Assembly (NCBI GenBank): GCA_012932295.1
Contig: JAAONU010000003.1
Span: forward strand, 32,908,361 to 32,972,360
DNA length: 64,000 nucleotides
From: Cyclina sinensis
Taxonomy: Eukaryota; Mollusca; Bivalvia; Venerida; Veneridae
Reading direction: 5' to 3'
Positions within the stretch are counted from its first letter, which is position 1, and the number at the start of each line of letters is the position of its first letter. The translations under genes and the position numbers were made by a program. The notes under the pieces are model-generated. The model saw only the letters and a program-made list of their open reading frames with translations. It made no database searches and had not been told where the DNA came from. Of the stretch, positions 63,301 to 64,000 are shown piece after piece.

Positions 63301-63621
63301 TAAATTCTCAAATATATAAAAAAACAAGCTGATATGCTTTAGGAAGATGGCAAGACTTCTACAAGTAACCGATATAGCTTTAAAGATAGACATGACGCAA
63401 AGAAAACAATTTTGTTCTTTTTGTTAACATGATTCTGTATTAATTCAACACTTTTATCAAAAAGCCTTTTCATTTAACATCCCTTCTTTAGAAGAAAACG
63501 AAACAATTCTGAATACAAAATAATTATTTGTGGTTTCTAGGAAGTTTGTAGATTTCTACGAATTTTAAACCTTGAGTTATTGGAAAGATTTTTGAACGAG
63601 TTAAAAGATCATTTTAAATTT
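57354..63621. other. non-coding stretch
   Basis: No gene recognised in 6 kb. It holds an AT-rich tandem at 58664-58885 and a purine-only tract at about 59676-59780. Short frames show AT-driven composition and no motif. Confidence 0.55.
58664..58885 (+). repeat. AT-rich imperfect tandem, about three copies
   Basis: ATTGTCCATATATATTTT, ACCTCATAAATATTTT and AACATAAATATATT recur in order at about 58664, 58763 and 58823, with insertions between. Units are about 60-98 bp and diverged. Confidence 0.65.
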
Positions 63622-63988
63622 TAAACTGCTTCCCTAAGAAACCATTGAGATAAAAATTATCAATAGATACTGGTTCCCAAAGAAACCATTGAGATATAAA
63701 TAACCAATTGATACTGGTTCCCAAAGAAGCCATTGAGATACAAATAATCAATTGATACTGGTTACCAAAGAAACCACTGAGATATAAATAATCAAAAGAT
63801 ACTGGTTCCTAAAGAAACCGTTGAGATATAAAAATCAATAGATAATGGCTCCCAAAGAAAGCACTGAGGTTTAAATAATCAAAAGATACTGGTTACCAAA
63901 GAAACCATTGAGATATAAATAATCAAAAGATACTGGTTCCTAAAGAAACAATTGAGATATAAATAATCAGTAGATCATTCCAAAGGGT
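63622..63988 (+). repeat. 44-bp minisatellite, about 8 copies
   Basis: Unit GATACTGGTTCCCAAAGAAA followed by CCATTGAGATATAAATAATC and AAWW. Starts at 63622 (diverged), 63666, 63710, 63754, 63798, 63841, 63885, 63929 and a partial copy at 63973. One unit (63798) is 43 bp. The array fades into GGGTTTTTTTATTACA at the window edge. Confidence 0.95.
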
Positions 63989-64000
63989 TTTTTTATTACA

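Overview
The window is animal nuclear DNA: AT-rich, intron-scale spacing, no operons, and dense decayed transposons. The repeat content points to a bivalve mollusc. Several repeat families carry long runs of TGACCTTGACC and GGCCATAACTC motifs, start with short palindromes such as ATGCCCCCGAAGG or AGCTCACCTGAGC, and are followed by CCGTCCGTC runs; this combination is typical of clam, oyster and mussel genomes. The assignment is from recalled repeat character, not from a search.

Only one gene is well supported: an intronless seven-transmembrane receptor of the rhodopsin class (minus strand, 20869-22323) with a long third intracellular loop and an AATAAA signal about 55 bp after its stop. Everything else that codes is a dead mobile element. 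These are a non-LTR retrotransposon remnant (plus, 7340-9740), a complete but inactivated Tc1/mariner element with matching terminal inverted repeats and a TA duplication (25453-26936), and a pogo-like element (29831-32362) whose transposase gene keeps a recognisable intron, a psq helix-turn-helix, a DD35D core and a C-terminal zinc finger, but is broken by several frameshifts and stops.

Layout from left to right: 1-7.3 kb is non-coding with a repeat start (1425), a large palindrome (3127-3278) and a hairpin (5705). The retrotransposon lies at 7.3-9.7 kb. A nested repeat block with a G-rich minisatellite inside it lies at 12.5-16.2 kb. The receptor is at 20.9-22.3 kb and the two DNA transposons at 25-32 kb. 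From 32 to 41 kb there are non-autonomous elements built on internal tandem arrays. A 24-bp minisatellite is at 43.0 kb, a CpG-rich foldback element at 45.9 kb, and an inverted repeat with a tRNA-like 3' half at 48.7-49.6 kb. A 20-copy 36-bp minisatellite follows at 49.7-50.4 kb, another array element at 56.6 kb, and a 44-bp minisatellite runs up to the right edge at 63.6 kb.

No working multi-gene system is visible. The most notable structural signal is that several repeats with different bodies share one architecture: a palindromic left end, internal tandem units, an inverted copy of the first palindrome arm, then a small hairpin followed by CTCTTGTT or a close variant.
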